A DNA stretch of 64,000 nt from JAVBNH01 sp031551635 (GTDB taxonomy: Bacteria; Bacillota; Clostridia; Oscillospirales; Acutalibacteraceae): contig JAVBNH010000019.1 in the NCBI GenBank assembly GCA_031551635.1, positions 1-64,000 on the forward strand, written 5' to 3'. The translations under genes were made by a program, and so were the position numbers. Positions 50,025 to 59,023 of the stretch are shown one piece after another (position 1 is the stretch's first letter; each line of letters begins with the position of its first letter). The notes beneath the pieces were generated by a model. It saw only the letters and a program-made list of their open reading frames with translations, did no database searches and had not been told where the DNA came from.

Positions 50025-51485
50025 ATGTCAGAAAAGCTAAAGCTTGATTACAAAAAAACGATTTTAATCGGCTTCGGATTCCTTTCGACCAGTATTGTCT
50101 GGGGCATTTACGACCCGTATATTACCACAATACTGAAATCTATGCTCAGTGAAAGCGCGACTATTAACGAGTGGAGTACCTACCTTATAGCAAAATTCCC
50201 GAAACTGCTTGATTTTGTCGCCTCTCAGGGTGAAAATACAACAAATGCCGCAGGCGCGTTTACCCTCGTGCCGCTGTTTATCGGTATTATCATGACCTTT
50301 GACAATATTTTCGGCGTGATTTTCCAGCCGACCTTCGGAAAGCTATCCGACCGTATGCACTCAAAATACGGCAAAAGAAGTCCATTTATTTATATCGGTG
50401 CGCCAATATCCGCCGTCATTTTCGCTTTGATTCCGTGGATGTTTTTGTCGCTCGGGAGTATACCTGCGCTGATGATTTGCATAATTCTTTTTGTCTTCGT
50501 GATGTCGCTATGGCGCGCGCCCGTCGTCGCACTGATGCCCGACCTCACCCACCCGAGCCTGAGAAGCGAGGGCAACGCAATAATCAACCTCTGCGGCGGC
50601 GTCGGCGGTCTTATCGGTATGCTTGCCGGTTCAATCATAATTTTCATTATGAAGACCTTCGGCGCGGATGTCAGTGACGAAAAGACCTCATATCCCTATG
50701 TTTTCCTTCTGGGCTCAGTCGTGATGATAGTTTGCACGCTTGTTTTATTCTTTAAAGTGCATGAGGGCGACAACCGAATCAAGGTGAAAGGCTCAGAAAA
50801 TCAGGCAATGGACGAACACGCGAAACTGAAGGCGCAAAGAGAGGCCGAAAAAGCGGAAAAAGAGCAGATGAAAAAAATCAAGCTCTCGCGCGGCGAAAGA
50901 ATAAGCCTTATTACCATGCTTATCGGGTTGTTTTTCCTCTTCTGCGGCACAAACGCTATTCAGACCTTTTTTGCTCTTTTCGCAAAGGAAGCGCTTAATA
51001 AATCAGCCGCTCAGGCAACAAGCATGATGGCAATCTTCGCGGTTTCGGCGATGGCTGCGGCAATTCCCGCCGGAAAGCTCGGAAAAAAATTCGGCAGGAA
51101 GAAAACAATAATGTCAGGATTAGTTTTGTTCCTCTGTGTCTTTTTGCTTTATAAAATCACCGGCAGCAACGCGGTTATCTGGGTCGCTCTTGTCGTTGGC
51201 GGTATTGCTAACATGATAATCACGGTAAACACCCTTCCGCTGGTGCTCGAAATCGGAGGGCTTGACAAGGTCGGAACCTTTACAGGCTACTACTACACCG
51301 CGACTTTCTCCGCGCAGATAGCCGCGCCGATACTCTTCGGCATCTTCGTCATGTTTTCCGGCACCTATACCTCCCTGTTTGTTTTCTGCCCGATAGCCTT
51401 CGCTCTTTCACTTTGCGCGATACTTTTTGTAAAACACGGCGAGGTTATCCCGGATGAAGTTATAAGAGAGACGGCGGAAGGATAA
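50025..51485 (+). CDS. MFS sugar transporter, GPH/SLC45-like
   Basis: The 486-aa carrier has twelve hydrophobic segments. The first half holds the family loop TFGKLSDRMHSKYGKRSPFIYIG, and a long charged central loop (about 255-285, rich in Lys/Glu) separates the halves. Related proteins are annotated as SLC45-type or glycoside-pentoside-hexuronide symporters, so an oligosaccharide/cation symport is inferred. It follows GAAAGGGG and has no partner genes here. Confidence 0.82.
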   Translation: MSEKLKLDYKKTILIGFGFLSTSIVWGIYDPYITTILKSMLSESATINEWSTYLIAKFPKLLDFVASQGENTTNAAGAFTLVPLFIGIIMTFDNIFGVIFQPTFGKLSDRMHSKYGKRSPFIYIGAPISAVIFALIPWMFLSLGSIPALMICIILFVFVMSLWRAPVVALMPDLTHPSLRSEGNAIINLCGGVGGLIGMLAGSIIIFIMKTFGADVSDEKTSYPYVFLLGSVVMIVCTLVLFFKVHEGDNRIKVKGSENQAMDEHAKLKAQREAEKAEKEQMKKIKLSRGERISLITMLIGLFFLFCGTNAIQTFFALFAKEALNKSAAQATSMMAIFAVSAMAAAIPAGKLGKKFGRKKTIMSGLVLFLCVFLLYKITGSNAVIWVALVVGGIANMIITVNTLPLVLEIGGLDKVGTFTGYYYTATFSAQIAAPILFGIFVMFSGTYTSLFVFCPIAFALSLCAILFVKHGEVIPDEVIRETAEG

Positions 51486-51650
51486 ATAAACGACAATTTT
51501 TGCATTAATATAAAAAAATTTGCCATACCTATTGATTTTATCTTATTAATCATATATTATTATATTGAGGGTCAGAAAATTATTAGTTTTCTGTTGAAAT
51601 GTGATGGGAATTTGTATTATTTGCTATAATAATTACGGAGGGACGGAAAA

Positions 51651-51878
51651 ATGGCAGAATTCACCTATGAAATTGTAAAGGAGCTTGGTTTGATTTCCGA
51701 AGGCACCGGCGGCTGGCAAAAGGAGCTCAACCTGGTTAGCTGGAACGGCAAGGAAGCGAAATATGACATTCGCGATTGGGGTCCTGAGCACGAAAAAATG
51801 AACAAGGGCATCACCCTGTCAGCGGCGGAGATGAAGGCGCTTAAAGCTCTTTTGAGCACGATTGATTTTGAGGATTAA
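51651..51878 (+). CDS. ydbC: YdbC/PC4-like ssDNA-binding protein
   Basis: The 75-aa protein MAEFTYEIVKELGLISEG with GWQKELNLVSWNGKEAKYDIRDWGPEHEKMNKGITLS is a clear member of the YdbC (DUF2128) family, the bacterial homologues of the PC4 coactivator fold. They bind single-stranded DNA as dimers. GGAGGGACG precedes the ATG. It is a single gene. Confidence 0.92.
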   Translation: MAEFTYEIVKELGLISEGTGGWQKELNLVSWNGKEAKYDIRDWGPEHEKMNKGITLSAAEMKALKALLSTIDFED

Positions 51879-51988
51879 CCGTTAAATTGCTTACATAAAA
51901 AAATACCCATATTCCAAATCGAAATTTTCGTTTCGGTTAGGTTTATGTGGTTTTTTTTGATTTATATAAATTTTTATAGTATTGGAGC

Positions 51989-52651
51989 TTATTGAAAATC
52001 TTTTCCTTCGGCGTCCAGCAGCAGGGTTCTGCGGACATTTCCTGTCTCAAGTGCCCTCCCCAGCTCTTTTGAGAGATAATCTATAAGCAGCAAAGGGTTA
52101 ACAGTGGTTGCGGCTCCCGCTCCCAGTACAGTTTTCAAAAGAATCTGATTATCTTCCGGGATAAGCTCAAAGCTTTTTATATTTTCAGCGATATTAATCT
52201 GCTTTACAGTTTTTTTGCCATTGACTTTCCCTGTTTTTTCGCAGAGAATTTCATCACTTTCAAGAGCGGATTTCAATGCGTCAAGGCTGATACCTTCCCC
52301 GTTAAAACGGATTTCATAACAGGCAAAGGCTATCTCAGAAGCTTTTAAAACAGGCTCATATGCAGCAGTAATTAACAGCCCCGTAGGCAGGCATTCGTTT
52401 AGCCTGCTTATTATTTCGCTGTTTTCCATCTCACCGTCAATGCGCATATCCATAATGTCGTTAACGCTCTCAACTCCGAGCGGCAGCGGCATGGCAAAGC
52501 TTATGTAGGGATGCGGGTTGAAGCCCTCAGTATACCAGACGGGAATCGAGCTCCTGCGAATCGCACGCAGCAGACAGCGGTTTAAATCGAGATGCGAAAC
52601 ATATTTAATTCTGTCGGTTTTATTAAAAAAAAGTCTAAGATTTCGCATCAC
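51989..52651 (-). CDS. TIGR03936/DUF2344 radical-SAM-linked protein
   Basis: The 220-aa protein begins MMRNLRLFFNKTDRIKYVSHLDLNRCLLRAIRRSSIPVWYTEGFNPHP, typical of DUF2344. It is encoded immediately after, and overlapping by 17 bases, the large radical SAM gene, as in many Firmicutes, where the pair usually precedes the RNase G and rplU genes. Here those are absent, because the next gene is on the opposite strand. It probably works with the radical SAM protein on an RNA or ribosome-linked modification, but this is unproven. Confidence 0.9.
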   Translation of the reverse strand: MMRNLRLFFNKTDRIKYVSHLDLNRCLLRAIRRSSIPVWYTEGFNPHPYISFAMPLPLGVESVNDIMDMRIDGEMENSEIISRLNECLPTGLLITAAYEPVLKASEIAFACYEIRFNGEGISLDALKSALESDEILCEKTGKVNGKKTVKQINIAENIKSFELIPEDNQILLKTVLGAGAATTVNPLLLIDYLSKELGRALETGNVRRTLLLDAEGKDFQ

Positions 52652-54476
52652 ATTTCCCTCCCCATAGCATATTTGCCCCGCAAGCCGCGCATTTTTCGCG
52701 GCAGCAGGGTGTTGTCTGCGCTTCCTGAGCCTTTAAATTCTCTTCGCGCAAAAAATCTTTCCTGATACCGTAGTCAAAAATATCCCAGGGTAAAATTTCA
52801 TCAAAACCGCGTTTTCTTTCGTTGTAAAAAAAGGGCTTGATGCCGTTTTCCTCAAAAGCAGCCTGCCATTTTTCCATATTAAACTTATCGTCCCAGCTGT
52901 CAAAGGTACAACCCTTTTTCCAAGCGCTCTCGATTACCGCACAAAGCCGCCTGTCACCTCTGGCGAAAACACCTTCAAGCATGCTCATGGTTCTGGTGTG
53001 AAAGCTGAGGGTGACTTTTTTTGTCGTGATAGAGTTTTTGAGAAGCTCCTGCTTGCGTTTCAGCTCGTCTATGCCGTCCTGTTTTTCCCATTGAAAGGGA
53101 GTAAAAGGTTTAGGCACAAAGGAAGAGACGCTGACACTGACACTGACCCCTTTACCTTTGGGGCGCTCGGGGCAGCTGTAAAATTCGTCAACGACTTTTT
53201 GCGCAAGGCGGGCAATTCCGACAATGTCCTCGTCTGTTTCTGTGGGCAGACCAATCATGAAATAGAGCTTGACAGAGGTCCAGCCACCGGCGAAAGCCTT
53301 TTTGCAAGTCCCAAGAATTTCCTCCTCGCTGAGATTTTTATTAATTACGTCCCGAAGCCTCTGTGTCCCCGCTTCAGGTGCGAAGGTGAGACCGCTGCGC
53401 CTGACGCTTTGCAGCTTTTTCATCAGATTATCATCAAAATTATCAACCCTGAGCGAGGGGAGAGCTATATTGACCTTGTCCTCAAGCGTCCAGTCAAGCA
53501 TCTGTTCAAGCAGAGCAGTGATTTTTGAGTAGTCCGAGCTGGACAAAGAACTCAGCGAGACCTCATCATAGCCTGTGTTTTTGCAAAGCTCACGGCTCTG
53601 GGCGCTTATTGTTTCCGGTGATTTTTCACGGATTGGGCGGTAGATAAAGCCCGCCTGACAAAAACGGCAGCCGCGTATACAGCCGCGAAAAATTTCGTGC
53701 GTAACGCGGTCATGAACAACCTCCATAAAAGGGACAACAAAGCTCCCGGGATAATAAACGCCGTCAAGGTCGCTGATTATACGCTTTTTCACCTTTTCGC
53801 CCGCGCCGTTTTCGGGCTTGACATTATTTATGGTCCCGTCCTCATTATAAGAAACCGAATACAGCGAGGGCACATAAACGCCCTCAAGAGACGCGGCGGC
53901 AAGGAGAAATTCCTCTTTTGAGCTGCCGCGGGCTTTATGCAGCTTCAAGAGGTCGATAAGCTCGTTTGAGACCTCCTCACCCTCGCCGATGACAAACAAA
54001 TCGAAGAAATCGGCGACGCATTCACAGTTGCATACACATGGACCGCCGCCAATAACGAGCGGAAGCAGCTCAGTCCTCTGTTCGCGGCGCACCTCAAGAC
54101 CTGACAGGTCAAGCATATTGAGGATATTTGTATAAGAAAGCTCATACTGCAGGGTAAAGCCGATAATATCAAACTGACGCAGGCTGTCCATGCTTTCAAG
54201 AGCAAAAAGCTCGATGCCATTCTCCCGCATCTGCCGCTCCATATCCTCCCATGGCGCGAAAACCCTCTCGCACCACACATCCTCCCTCGCGTTCGCCGCG
54301 CCGTAAAGAATTTTCATTCCGAGGTGCGACATACCGATTTCATAGCTGTCGGGAAAGCAAAAAGCGTATCTAATATCAACCTTGTTTTTATCCTTGACGC
54401 AGCAGTTAAGCTCACCGCCGGTATATCTTGCCGGCTTTTGAACAAAGAGCAGTATATTTTCTATTTTCGAATCCAT
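52635..54476 (-). CDS. TIGR03960-family radical SAM protein with B12-binding-like domain
   Basis: The product is 613 aa from ATG 54476 (MDSKIENILLFVQKPARYTGGE), six bases after GGAG. A cobalamin-binding-like N-terminal domain (60-190, with CFPDSYEIGMSHLGMKILY and LPLVIGGGPCVCNCE) leads to a radical SAM core with the cluster motif CIRGCRFCQAG and a C-terminal cysteine pair region (CCREKCAACG). Its reaction is unknown. It forms the usual couple with the DUF2344 gene. Confidence 0.93.
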   Translation of the reverse strand: MDSKIENILLFVQKPARYTGGELNCCVKDKNKVDIRYAFCFPDSYEIGMSHLGMKILYGAANAREDVWCERVFAPWEDMERQMRENGIELFALESMDSLRQFDIIGFTLQYELSYTNILNMLDLSGLEVRREQRTELLPLVIGGGPCVCNCECVADFFDLFVIGEGEEVSNELIDLLKLHKARGSSKEEFLLAAASLEGVYVPSLYSVSYNEDGTINNVKPENGAGEKVKKRIISDLDGVYYPGSFVVPFMEVVHDRVTHEIFRGCIRGCRFCQAGFIYRPIREKSPETISAQSRELCKNTGYDEVSLSSLSSSDYSKITALLEQMLDWTLEDKVNIALPSLRVDNFDDNLMKKLQSVRRSGLTFAPEAGTQRLRDVINKNLSEEEILGTCKKAFAGGWTSVKLYFMIGLPTETDEDIVGIARLAQKVVDEFYSCPERPKGKGVSVSVSVSSFVPKPFTPFQWEKQDGIDELKRKQELLKNSITTKKVTLSFHTRTMSMLEGVFARGDRRLCAVIESAWKKGCTFDSWDDKFNMEKWQAAFEENGIKPFFYNERKRGFDEILPWDIFDYGIRKDFLREENLKAQEAQTTPCCREKCAACGANMLWGGKCDAKS

Positions 54477-54553
54477 ATTTTTCTCCATAAATCAAACTAT
54501 AAAAAGTATTATATCAGAATCGCGCTCCTCTTACAAGTGCATAGACAATATTG

Positions 54554-54582
54554 TCATTTTCCTTGTCCTGTGAGCATATATA
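54554..54582 (+). promoter_or_regulatory. Sigma-E-like promoter of spoIVFA-spoIVFB
   Basis: TCATTTT (54554-54560), a 14-bp spacer and CATATATA (54575-54582) match the mother-cell sigma-E pattern KMATATT-N14-CATACAMT with one -35 and a few -10 differences. The spoIVF operon is sigma-E dependent in Bacillus, so the position is meaningful. Confidence 0.5.
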
Positions 54583-54621
54583 TTCTTAACTGATATTGAA
54601 AAATGAAAGGAAAATGAGAAT

Positions 54622-55440
54622 ATGAGAAGCAACACCGGAAGACCTTCCACCGCTTCAAAGGCAAAGCAATCCGACTATCTTGTCAAGCTTATCAGTGTTC
54701 AGCTGACGCTTTGTATTTTAATTTTTCTCGCGGCTCTTTTATATTCGAAAATAAATGCAGGCGGCTTCGAGAAGCTCAGCGCGGAATATAATAGACTGAT
54801 GGAGAGGGACATGTCGGTTGACGAGCTGAAGGAGGTTTTTAAAAACAACGGTGCGGAAAATACCACCGCTGAGGAAACTCTTCCGGAAATTCTGGAAAAC
54901 GACACAGAGTCAACCACCGATGTCTCAGCTACGGCGAAGGAAAAGAATCAATCGGCTGCCTCGTTGAACACAAAACTCGGCAGCAGCCTTCAAAATATTT
55001 ACAACACACCCGCTTCAGTGCTTGAGGAGCTCATCAAAACCGAGCCTGTCATGCCTGTGGAGGCAAAACGTGTCTCCTCGCTGTTCGGCGAAAGGCTTCA
55101 CCCATCAACCAATAAGGAGGAATATCATCAGGGTACCGACTTTGCTGCAGAGGAGGGTTCTGTCATTTCGAGTGTGCTGGACGGTAAAATAAAAACAGTC
55201 GAATACTCAAAAGGCAGGGGGAATTATGTCGTGGTCACTCATGCGAACGGCTACGAAACATGGTATTGCCACTGTAAAAAAATCCTCGTCAAGGAGGGTA
55301 CCGTTGTAAGGGCGGGCGAAAGTATCGCACTTGTGGGCAACACCGGAGATTCGACAGGATTTCATCTGCACCTAGAGGTACATGTAAACGGTGTTGCTAA
55401 AGACCCGATGAAAGTTCTATTTAAAAACTATGAATTTTAG
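54622..55440 (+). CDS. spoIVFA: SpoIVFA-like membrane M23 (LytM) protein
   Basis: The 272-aa protein has a single membrane segment (about 22-44), a Glu/Thr-rich linker (60-145) and a C-terminal LytM domain with HQGTDFAAEEGS and FHLHLEV. Its gene overlaps by 11 bases that of an M50 protease, the pairing of SpoIVFA (regulator and scaffold in the outer forespore membrane) with SpoIVFB. In B. subtilis the LytM domain of SpoIVFA is a target of SpoIVB and CtpB. The zinc ligands look complete, so peptidase activity cannot be excluded. The upstream sigma-E-like promoter supports the call. Confidence 0.82.
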   Translation: MRSNTGRPSTASKAKQSDYLVKLISVQLTLCILIFLAALLYSKINAGGFEKLSAEYNRLMERDMSVDELKEVFKNNGAENTTAEETLPEILENDTESTTDVSATAKEKNQSAASLNTKLGSSLQNIYNTPASVLEELIKTEPVMPVEAKRVSSLFGERLHPSTNKEEYHQGTDFAAEEGSVISSVLDGKIKTVEYSKGRGNYVVVTHANGYETWYCHCKKILVKEGTVVRAGESIALVGNTGDSTGFHLHLEVHVNGVAKDPMKVLFKNYEF

Positions 55441-56047
55441 ACTTTTTAAAGTAAAAATAAACATTTCTTTTTTCTTTGCCTTAAGCCTCGCATTTGTTTT
55501 AAGCAGAAAAAATGCCGAAACAATCACCGTTCTGATGTTCTCGGCATTTTTTCATGAGCTTGCGCATCTGTTTGCGATAATTTATTTCAAAGAGCTGCCG
55601 AAAAAAATAATCGTGGGCATTTTCGGCATAGAGATAAGACGCGCCGGAAACGTAAGGCTGTCATACACTCAGGAGTGTATTGTCTCGCTGGCGGGACCTC
55701 TCATGAACCTGTTTCTTGCTGCGGTTTTTTTTGTTTTAAGCTCCTTCGCGGGAAGCGTAAACCCTCTCTCACCCGCTCTAATTAATTTATCCCTCGCCGC
55801 ATTAAACCTGCTGCCGATTATGCCTCTCGACGGCGGCAGATTCTTTTATTTTTTATTATGCGCAAAAAGAAGCGAACAGGAAGCCTTGAAAATCGCCGAA
55901 AAAGCGGCGCTGATAACTCTTTTTCCGCTTTCGGTGCTTGGCTTTACAGTGCTTATTCGCAGCGGCTATAATTTCACGCTGCTCGCGGTTTGTGTATATC
56001 TGTCTTTTTTATTTGTAATGCAGAAAAAAGTAGACTTATATCAATAA
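55430..56047 (+). CDS. spoIVFB: SpoIVFB-like site-2 intramembrane metalloprotease (M50)
   Basis: The 205-aa protein, beginning MNFRLFKVKINISFFFALSLAF, has about six membrane segments. The zinc motif HExxH is in FHELAHLFAI and the third ligand in NLLPIMPLDGGR; the order is that of SpoIVFB, which cuts pro-sigma-K. It lacks the C-terminal CBS domain of B. subtilis SpoIVFB (288 aa), as in several Clostridia. The pair with spoIVFA and their overlap make this specific function likely. sigK itself is not in the window. Confidence 0.88.
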   Translation: MNFRLFKVKINISFFFALSLAFVLSRKNAETITVLMFSAFFHELAHLFAIIYFKELPKKIIVGIFGIEIRRAGNVRLSYTQECIVSLAGPLMNLFLAAVFFVLSSFAGSVNPLSPALINLSLAALNLLPIMPLDGGRFFYFLLCAKRSEQEALKIAEKAALITLFPLSVLGFTVLIRSGYNFTLLAVCVYLSFLFVMQKKVDLYQ

Positions 56048-56117
56048 GCCTACAACCGTCCTGACTCAATGCAAGAACAAGCATTTTGCATGAGCAGTCC
56101 GTAAAAAAATTCTAATC

Positions 56118-57356
56118 CTAATTTAAATTTTCTTCAACAGCAGCCTTCCAGCCGCTGTTATGTATTATTTTTGTCTTATATGCCTTTCTGGCAAATTTCA
56201 GAGCCTCAGTCCGTTCTGAAGCCATAAGATAATCAGTGTTGTCAGGGCTCGAAAGCTCTATGTCCGGCATGCTTATGACTTCACGCTTGAACTCCACTGC
56301 TTCCAAAGCCCGGCTCAGCTTTTTCGCGAACTCCTCAAAGGGACAGGTAAAATTATAAATAAAAGTCGCCGCGGAGTCACCCATATCAACGGCAAACTCC
56401 ACAGCTGCGCTTTTTTTATTTCTCCCCGGGACAATCAGCCAAAGAACATAATCCCCGCCATCGCCGCTTGTGCTTTCGTTCTTTTTCATACCAATGCATA
56501 TTTCGCCGAGATCGGTCATCTCAAGCAGCATGGCAAAATACTCCGCGCTGCGGCTCTCATTAATTTTTGCTCCGAGGCTGTTGACAAACGAATCAGAAAC
56601 GCCATAAATGCTCGAAAAGGGAACAGCCTTTCCCTCAAGCATCATAGAGGCGATTTTAAGCGTCGCAGCGGCATTCAGGGTATTATCCAGCTCCTTAATT
56701 GCCGCGACAGCCTTATCGCGCTGGTTCCTCATCTGAGTATCAATGCATTTCTCGAGAGGCGAAAAATCATGCCCAAGCTTCGATAAAATATAGCTCTCAC
56801 CGCTCTCAAGTGTCAGTTCAAGCGCGTAGTCCGCGCTATTTTTTTCGCTAACGAAACAAAACGGAATCCGCCTTGATAGCAAATCAGGCGACAAAATACA
56901 GACGCAGCTGCTGAACACCTTTATCACGCCGCTGCTGATACTCATTTTACCGTTTTCGGTAAATTTATATGCTCCCTTTGTTTCAAAAACAGCGTTTTCC
57001 TTTACAAACAGCGCCTTCAGAACCTTTTTGTTGTAAGCTTCAAGGAGCTCGCCACAGAAGCTATCGTAAAAACTGCCAAGCTTTTTAATAATAAAATTAC
57101 CGCTCAGGCTTTGAATGCTAACGGTATAATCCTCAGCATTTATTCCCAGAATCTCAAAATACGGCAAGCTCAGAGCGTCAAGCGGCGCGACTATAATCAA
57201 TGCCTCTGCATCGATTTTCAAAATCACGTCACCCTTAATAAGTCCTGAGCTGACCGCAGCCTTGTATTCAAAAGCTTCAGATTTTTCCGGCGGGGAAGCG
57301 CCTTCTGAACCGGTAAGCGCGAGACCTTCGGCAAGCTTTGATAAATCAATACCCAT
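56118..57356 (-). CDS. Uncharacterised 412-aa protein in zinc-ribbon operon
   Basis: The soluble protein has no membrane helix, signal peptide or catalytic motif I recognise. Its first half looks like two beta-rich PH-like units (about 60-110 and 130-215: YFEILGINAEDYTVSIQS, FCFVSEKNSADYALELTLESG), its second is mixed alpha/beta. It begins MGIDLSKLAEGLALTG and follows AGGAAGGAG. It is last in an operon whose two other genes encode zinc-ribbon proteins (gap of 61 bases), so I infer a common process. Function is unknown. Confidence 0.6.
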   Translation of the reverse strand: MGIDLSKLAEGLALTGSEGASPPEKSEAFEYKAAVSSGLIKGDVILKIDAEALIIVAPLDALSLPYFEILGINAEDYTVSIQSLSGNFIIKKLGSFYDSFCGELLEAYNKKVLKALFVKENAVFETKGAYKFTENGKMSISSGVIKVFSSCVCILSPDLLSRRIPFCFVSEKNSADYALELTLESGESYILSKLGHDFSPLEKCIDTQMRNQRDKAVAAIKELDNTLNAAATLKIASMMLEGKAVPFSSIYGVSDSFVNSLGAKINESRSAEYFAMLLEMTDLGEICIGMKKNESTSGDGGDYVLWLIVPGRNKKSAAVEFAVDMGDSAATFIYNFTCPFEEFAKKLSRALEAVEFKREVISMPDIELSSPDNTDYLMASERTEALKFARKAYKTKIIHNSGWKAAVEENLN

Positions 57357-57417
57357 TTAATCACTCCTTCCTGAGCAAAGCACTATAAACACCTGAATTC
57401 TGACTACTGTTAACTGT

Positions 57418-58170
57418 TTACAGCTTTCCGCCGCACTCGCCGCAGAATTTTGTTCCCGGAGTATTTTCCGCTCCGCAGGAGGAGCACTTACCGCTTTCGG
57501 TTATGAGCAGATTTTGACCGCAGTTATTGCAAAATTTTGTTGTCTGGGCATTTTTCGCCCCGCATTTCGGGCATTCCTTCAGCTCCATTGACGCTCCGCA
57601 ATTATTGCAAAACTTTCCGCTTCCGGCGGGTTTTCCGCAGACGGTGCAAATCGTGGTCTTGCTCTCGATTTCGCCCTTCCAGACAGTTGCGGACTGCCCC
57701 GCTTCGTCTATATTCCGCCTCATAGCGTCAGCCTTAGCCCTCGCCACGGCAACCTCCTGGCGCGGCGCGCAGGTCACGCAAAGACCCTCATCCTCATTGT
57801 GACAGCTGTTGCAAACATAGCTGTTGCAGCCCGGGCAGCGGAAAAACAGACCCTTTACCTCATTTTGCGCGGCGATAAAGGCCTGTTCATGCTCCTTGTG
57901 CCAGTCAGGCGACTGCCCCTCGAATCTCTCGGAAAGAATATTGGTGCCTCTCTCAGCGAGATAACCGATGTCGCGGAGCTTGCCGCCGAAGAGATTCCCG
58001 GCGAGGTTCAGCCCCTGCCCCAAAAGGCGGCTGCTTTTTTGCTTTTTATAGGTTGAGGACTCGATAAAGCTTGACTTAAAGCCGTCATTGCATATATCGC
58101 AGTAAAAGGTGAACTGAAAACCGGCTTCGGTTGAATTATCCTCATAATTACGTGTAAAAGCCTGAAGCAT
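57418..58170 (-). CDS. Multi-zinc-ribbon protein, 250 aa
   Basis: The product begins with CDICNDGF, has a treble-clef-like cluster in the middle (CPGCNSYVCNSCHNEDEGLCVTC) and three C-terminal zinc ribbons: CTVCGKPAGSGKFCNNCG, CPKCGAKNAQTTKFCNNCG and CSSCGAENTPGTKFCGECG. With 250 aa and about twenty cysteines it is a structural or adaptor-type metal protein. It has no membrane segment. It lies between a smaller zinc-ribbon gene and the 412-aa gene. The operon type is unknown to me. Confidence 0.7.
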   Translation of the reverse strand: MLQAFTRNYEDNSTEAGFQFTFYCDICNDGFKSSFIESSTYKKQKSSRLLGQGLNLAGNLFGGKLRDIGYLAERGTNILSERFEGQSPDWHKEHEQAFIAAQNEVKGLFFRCPGCNSYVCNSCHNEDEGLCVTCAPRQEVAVARAKADAMRRNIDEAGQSATVWKGEIESKTTICTVCGKPAGSGKFCNNCGASMELKECPKCGAKNAQTTKFCNNCGQNLLITESGKCSSCGAENTPGTKFCGECGGKL

Positions 58171-58252
58171 ATTTTCCCAACTTTCATTATAAATATTGAC
58201 CTGTGCCTTTGTAAGCTATAATCCGGGTTAAGAATGCAATTACTCAAATCAC

Positions 58253-58296
58253 GTCGGGAGGTAAGATAAAAATCATAACATTTCTACCTTCCCGAC
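58253..58296 (-). other. Inverted repeat between the two zinc-ribbon genes
   Basis: GTCGGGAGGTAAGA (58253-58266) and TCTACCTTCCCGAC (58283-58296) form a 13-14 bp stem with one bulge and a 16-base loop. No T-run follows on the minus strand, so a leader or processing hairpin between operon genes is as likely as a terminator. Confidence 0.55.
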
Positions 58297-58330
58297 ATTA
58301 ATTCTTCGTTTTTCATTTTTTAATTTTTCA

Positions 58331-58807
58331 TTAGCTCCTTGCTCCGCATTCACCGCAGAATTTAATTCCCGGCTGAAGCTCTGCGCCGCAGGATACACAT
58401 TTCGGCTTTGCCGCCGCACCCAGCCTCGCACCGCATTCCTGGCAGAATTTAACACCTTCCTCGTTAAGAGTACCGCAGCTATTGCAAGTTCGTGCCTCCT
58501 CATCGGCTTCCTTAGCCGCTTTTTCGGCTTGATTTTCCTGATTAATCTGCGAAAGCTTCGCCTTCGCGGCGGCAATATTAGCGGCAATCAGCTTCAGCTT
58601 GTCGTTCTGCGGGAAGGCAGAAGGATTTTGAGAATATGCCGCTTTTCCGATTTCGATAAAGAGCTCATCTTCCTGTTTTTGCAGTTCGTCAATTTCCTGA
58701 TTCGCGTTCATAACCTTAACGTTCGGGTCGTCCTGAGGCATAAAGCTCGAAGCCATTTTAAAAAGACCGCCAAGACCGCCGAGGTTGCCGAGTAAATCGT
58801 TAGCCAT
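58331..58807 (-). CDS. Zinc-ribbon protein with coiled-coil region, 158 aa
   Basis: A Gly-rich hydrophobic N-terminus (MANDLLGNLGGLGGLFKMAS) leads to a helical segment (40-105: EIDELQKQEDELFIEIG, then AKLSQINQENQAEKAAKEADEEA) and two zinc ribbons, CNSCGTLNEEGVKFCQECG and CVSCGAELQPGIKFCGECG. It is the first gene of the operon, with GAAAGGA before the ATG. Such proteins are common in gut Clostridia but uncharacterised. Confidence 0.72.
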   Translation of the reverse strand: MANDLLGNLGGLGGLFKMASSFMPQDDPNVKVMNANQEIDELQKQEDELFIEIGKAAYSQNPSAFPQNDKLKLIAANIAAAKAKLSQINQENQAEKAAKEADEEARTCNSCGTLNEEGVKFCQECGARLGAAAKPKCVSCGAELQPGIKFCGECGARS

Positions 58808-58962
58808 GTTTGTTACAATCCTTTCGAGAAATAAATATGTAAAAAGATATTAATCGCGCTCTTTTGTTAATTATATCTTATATTTTATAATAAGTCAAGG
58901 ATAATTTATAGACATTGCCGACAGAATTGTCGTTTTAAATAAATGAAACTATTTCTTTTCTA

Positions 58963-58990
58963 TTGACAACGATGTTTTTTAGTGTATGAT
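58963..58990 (+). promoter_or_regulatory. Promoter of the GH106-like gene
   Basis: TTGACA (58963-58968), a 16-bp spacer and TATGAT (58985-58990), 33 bases ahead of the ATG. Confidence 0.7.
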
Positions 58991-59023
58991 TAATAGAAGA
59001 AATTAGGAAAATAGAGGAATCTT

